NCBI GenBank assembly: GCA_002404215.1
Contig: DHJG01000062.1
Location: 12,708-28,638 of the forward strand
Reading direction: 5' to 3'
Source of the DNA: Desulfosporosinus sp. UBA4726
GTDB lineage: Bacteria; Bacillota; Desulfitobacteriia; Desulfitobacteriales; Desulfitobacteriaceae
Length of the DNA: 15,931 nucleotides
The notes under the pieces were generated by a model. It searched no databases. It saw nothing but the letters and a program-made list of their open reading frames with translations, and was not told the origin of the DNA. The translations under genes were made by a program, and so were the position numbers. This document shows positions 14,421 through 15,931 of the stretch, piece after piece (position 1 is the first letter of the stretch; each line of letters begins with the position of its first letter).

Positions 14421-15931
14421 TTAATTTAACCGTTCAAGATACATACTGTTCATAAAATAGTTAGAAAAAGTGGGACTTCCGCCAAGTTCGACATGGCTAA
14501 TCTGACGGTATAAATCGCCCGCTTTAGCCAGCTCATGATGATCAATCAGAGCCATAAGTGCACCTACATGAGCAGCATTACCCACTGTCTTGATTTTCTC
14601 TGGGGCGATATCAGGTACAAGCCCAATATTCAAAATATTGTCGGCCTTAAGATACGTGGCAAATGTTCCTGATAGCGTCACCGAATCAAGTTCAGGAACA
14701 GTTATTCCAGCCATTTCTACCAGCGTTTTAATCCCAGCGCAAACAGCCCCCTTGGCTAATTGCAACTCTCCAATATCTTTTTGGCTTAAGGTCACATCAA
14801 ACCCATTGTCGGCCCCATAGGTTAAGACAAATTCGCGCCCTTTTTCACCCTTTCTAATCCGTTTAAGAAGCTCGGGTGAAAGCGCCTGAGTCTTTTCAGG
14901 ATCGACAATCTTCCCCTGTTTAGTAACTACCCCAGCTTTTCTCATCTCATCAATTGCCTCAATCAGACCCGATCCACAAATCCCGATGGGTTCCCGCTCC
15001 CCGATCACCTGACAGTTTACTCCATCTTCCGTGAGGATCACACTTTCAATAGCTCCTTGTTTCGCTCTCATTCCATGTATTATACCTGCACCCTCAAAGG
15101 CAGGTCCGGCCGCTGTGGAACACGCCATCAAGGTTTTTTCTGTTTTTAAAAATAGTTCGCAGTTGGTTCCTAAGTCAATTAGTAAATGATTGCCCTGTGC
15201 TTGAACTTCAGGTGCCCCCATAATGGCCCCTACCGTATCTGCTCCAACGAAACTACCAATGTTAGGTAAGAAAAAAATTCTTGCTTGGGGATTAACTTCC
15301 AGGCCCAATTCATCCGCTGTAAATTGCAACGGTCTGTTGCAAACAGAAACGAAGGGCGAAACCGCCAGATGAGATATATCCAAACCGATAAAGAGATGAT
15401 GCATCGTAGTATTGCCAACGATCGTCATCTTGTACATCTCATTTTCACGCACATCAGTTTGAGCAACAAGTTCTTCCAATAAATGATTAATAGTTCTCCT
15501 AACGGCAGCCTGTAGAGTTAGTGCGTTTTCTTTACTTTCCCGAGCAAAGGTAATGCGGGAAATCACATCTGCTCCATAAGCAGTTTGCTCATTTTCTGCG
15601 GAGACAACCTTCAAAATAGTTCCCTGGTTCAGATCGACTAAGGCTGCAGCCACACTGGTTGTACCAATATCCACGGCTACACCGTAAAACCGTTTTGTTG
15701 TATCCCCCGCTTCAATATCCAAAATTTCATCCTCAGAAACCGTAGCCGTGAGGGCAAATTCGTCCTCACGCAGAACGTCTGGAACTTTTCCGAGGACATA
15801 GAGACTTGCATTACCATAGCTCTTACCTGTGACGGCGCTTAGTGCATCCACAATACGGTCTAAGTCTCCCCGCTCATCGGCTAGTGACGGCTTACTAGAC
15901 CTCACAAAGACTTTTTTAATTCCGGGATCTA
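14421..15931 (-). CDS. ASKHA-type corrinoid-protein reactivase (RACo/RamA-like), partial
   Basis: The frame is open to the right edge, so the N-terminus is missing. About 500 residues are visible, from the middle domain onward. Full RACo proteins are about 630 and begin with a [2Fe-2S] ferredoxin domain, which would lie outside. The actin-like ATPase core is clear: phosphate-1 VAVDIGTTS, IVGNTTMHH, phosphate-2 LLIDLGTNCELFL, then CSTAAGPAFEGAGI, GICGSGLIEAI and VGNAAHVGAL. Such proteins use ATP to restore the Co(I) state of corrinoid proteins that have been oxidised. Its downstream neighbour is a MetF-MetV type reductase, which favours a Wood-Ljungdahl corrinoid Fe-S protein as target (AcsV role); a methyltransferase activator of RamA type is the alternative. 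The internal GTG at 15905 is not the true start, as the frame continues upstream as DPGIKKVFV. Confidence 0.88.
   Translation of the reverse strand, partial: DPGIKKVFVRSSKPSLADERGDLDRIVDALSAVTGKSYGNASLYVLGKVPDVLREDEFALTATVSEDEILDIEAGDTTKRFYGVAVDIGTTSVAAALVDLNQGTILKVVSAENEQTAYGADVISRITFARESKENALTLQAAVRRTINHLLEELVAQTDVRENEMYKMTIVGNTTMHHLFIGLDISHLAVSPFVSVCNRPLQFTADELGLEVNPQARIFFLPNIGSFVGADTVGAIMGAPEVQAQGNHLLIDLGTNCELFLKTEKTLMACSTAAGPAFEGAGIIHGMRAKQGAIESVILTEDGVNCQVIGEREPIGICGSGLIEAIDEMRKAGVVTKQGKIVDPEKTQALSPELLKRIRKGEKGREFVLTYGADNGFDVTLSQKDIGELQLAKGAVCAGIKTLVEMAGITVPELDSVTLSGTFATYLKADNILNIGLVPDIAPEKIKTVGNAAHVGALMALIDHHELAKAGDLYRQISHVELGGSPTFSNYFMNSMYLERLN

Overview
The window reads as chromosome of an anaerobic, spore-former-type Firmicute that reduces sulfate or another sulfur oxyanion. 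A Desulfosporosinus or Desulfitobacterium relative is the best guess. That guess rests on a complete dsrMKJOP-dsrC cluster combined with Firmicute-type housekeeping genes (CvfB/YitL, YqxD-type DUF188, type III glutamine synthetase), strong AGGAGG ribosome sites, low-to-moderate GC and methyl-branch C1 genes. The genus is inference. I saw no insertion sequence, tRNA, rRNA, CRISPR array or phage gene.

Layout. (1) 161-6210, minus strand: a tightly packed operon that runs from a small all-helical RsbRD_N-type protein through dsrM, dsrK, dsrJ, dsrO and dsrP to dsrC, and ends in two tandem terminators (167-186 and 107-134). The first six genes are separated by at most 17 nt or overlap by 1-8 nt; dsrC sits 102 nt further on with a possible promoter of its own. 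(2) 6211-6704: a long AT-rich non-coding leader or spacer. (3) 6705-10184, minus strand: cvfB, a DUF188 gene and htpG, with promoters before cvfB and htpG and a strong hairpin after htpG. (4) 10185-12552, plus strand: glnN (glutamine synthetase III), the only plus-strand gene, preceded by a leader with an intrinsic terminator and an upstream competing hairpin, and closed by a 22-bp perfect bidirectional terminator. (5) 12610-15931, minus strand: a fused MetF-MetV-like methylenetetrahydrofolate reductase downstream of a RACo/RamA-type corrinoid-protein reactivase that runs off the right edge.

How the genes work together. DsrC carries sulfur from sulfite reduction as a trisulfide between two C-terminal cysteines. 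DsrMKJOP is the membrane complex thought to reduce that trisulfide at the noncubane Fe-S site of DsrK, linked to the menaquinone pool (DsrM, DsrP) and to extracytoplasmic redox carriers (DsrJ, DsrO). DsrAB, the sulfite reductase itself, is not in the window. The MetF-like enzyme and the reactivase point to the methyl branch of the Wood-Ljungdahl pathway or to another corrinoid methyl-transfer route.

Most interesting points: a mutually exclusive hairpin/terminator pair before glnN that resembles an ANTAR-regulated antitermination leader; a DsrO whose cysteine losses fall exactly in the pattern expected for loss of one of four [4Fe-4S] clusters; and the RsbRD_N protein at the head of the dsr operon.
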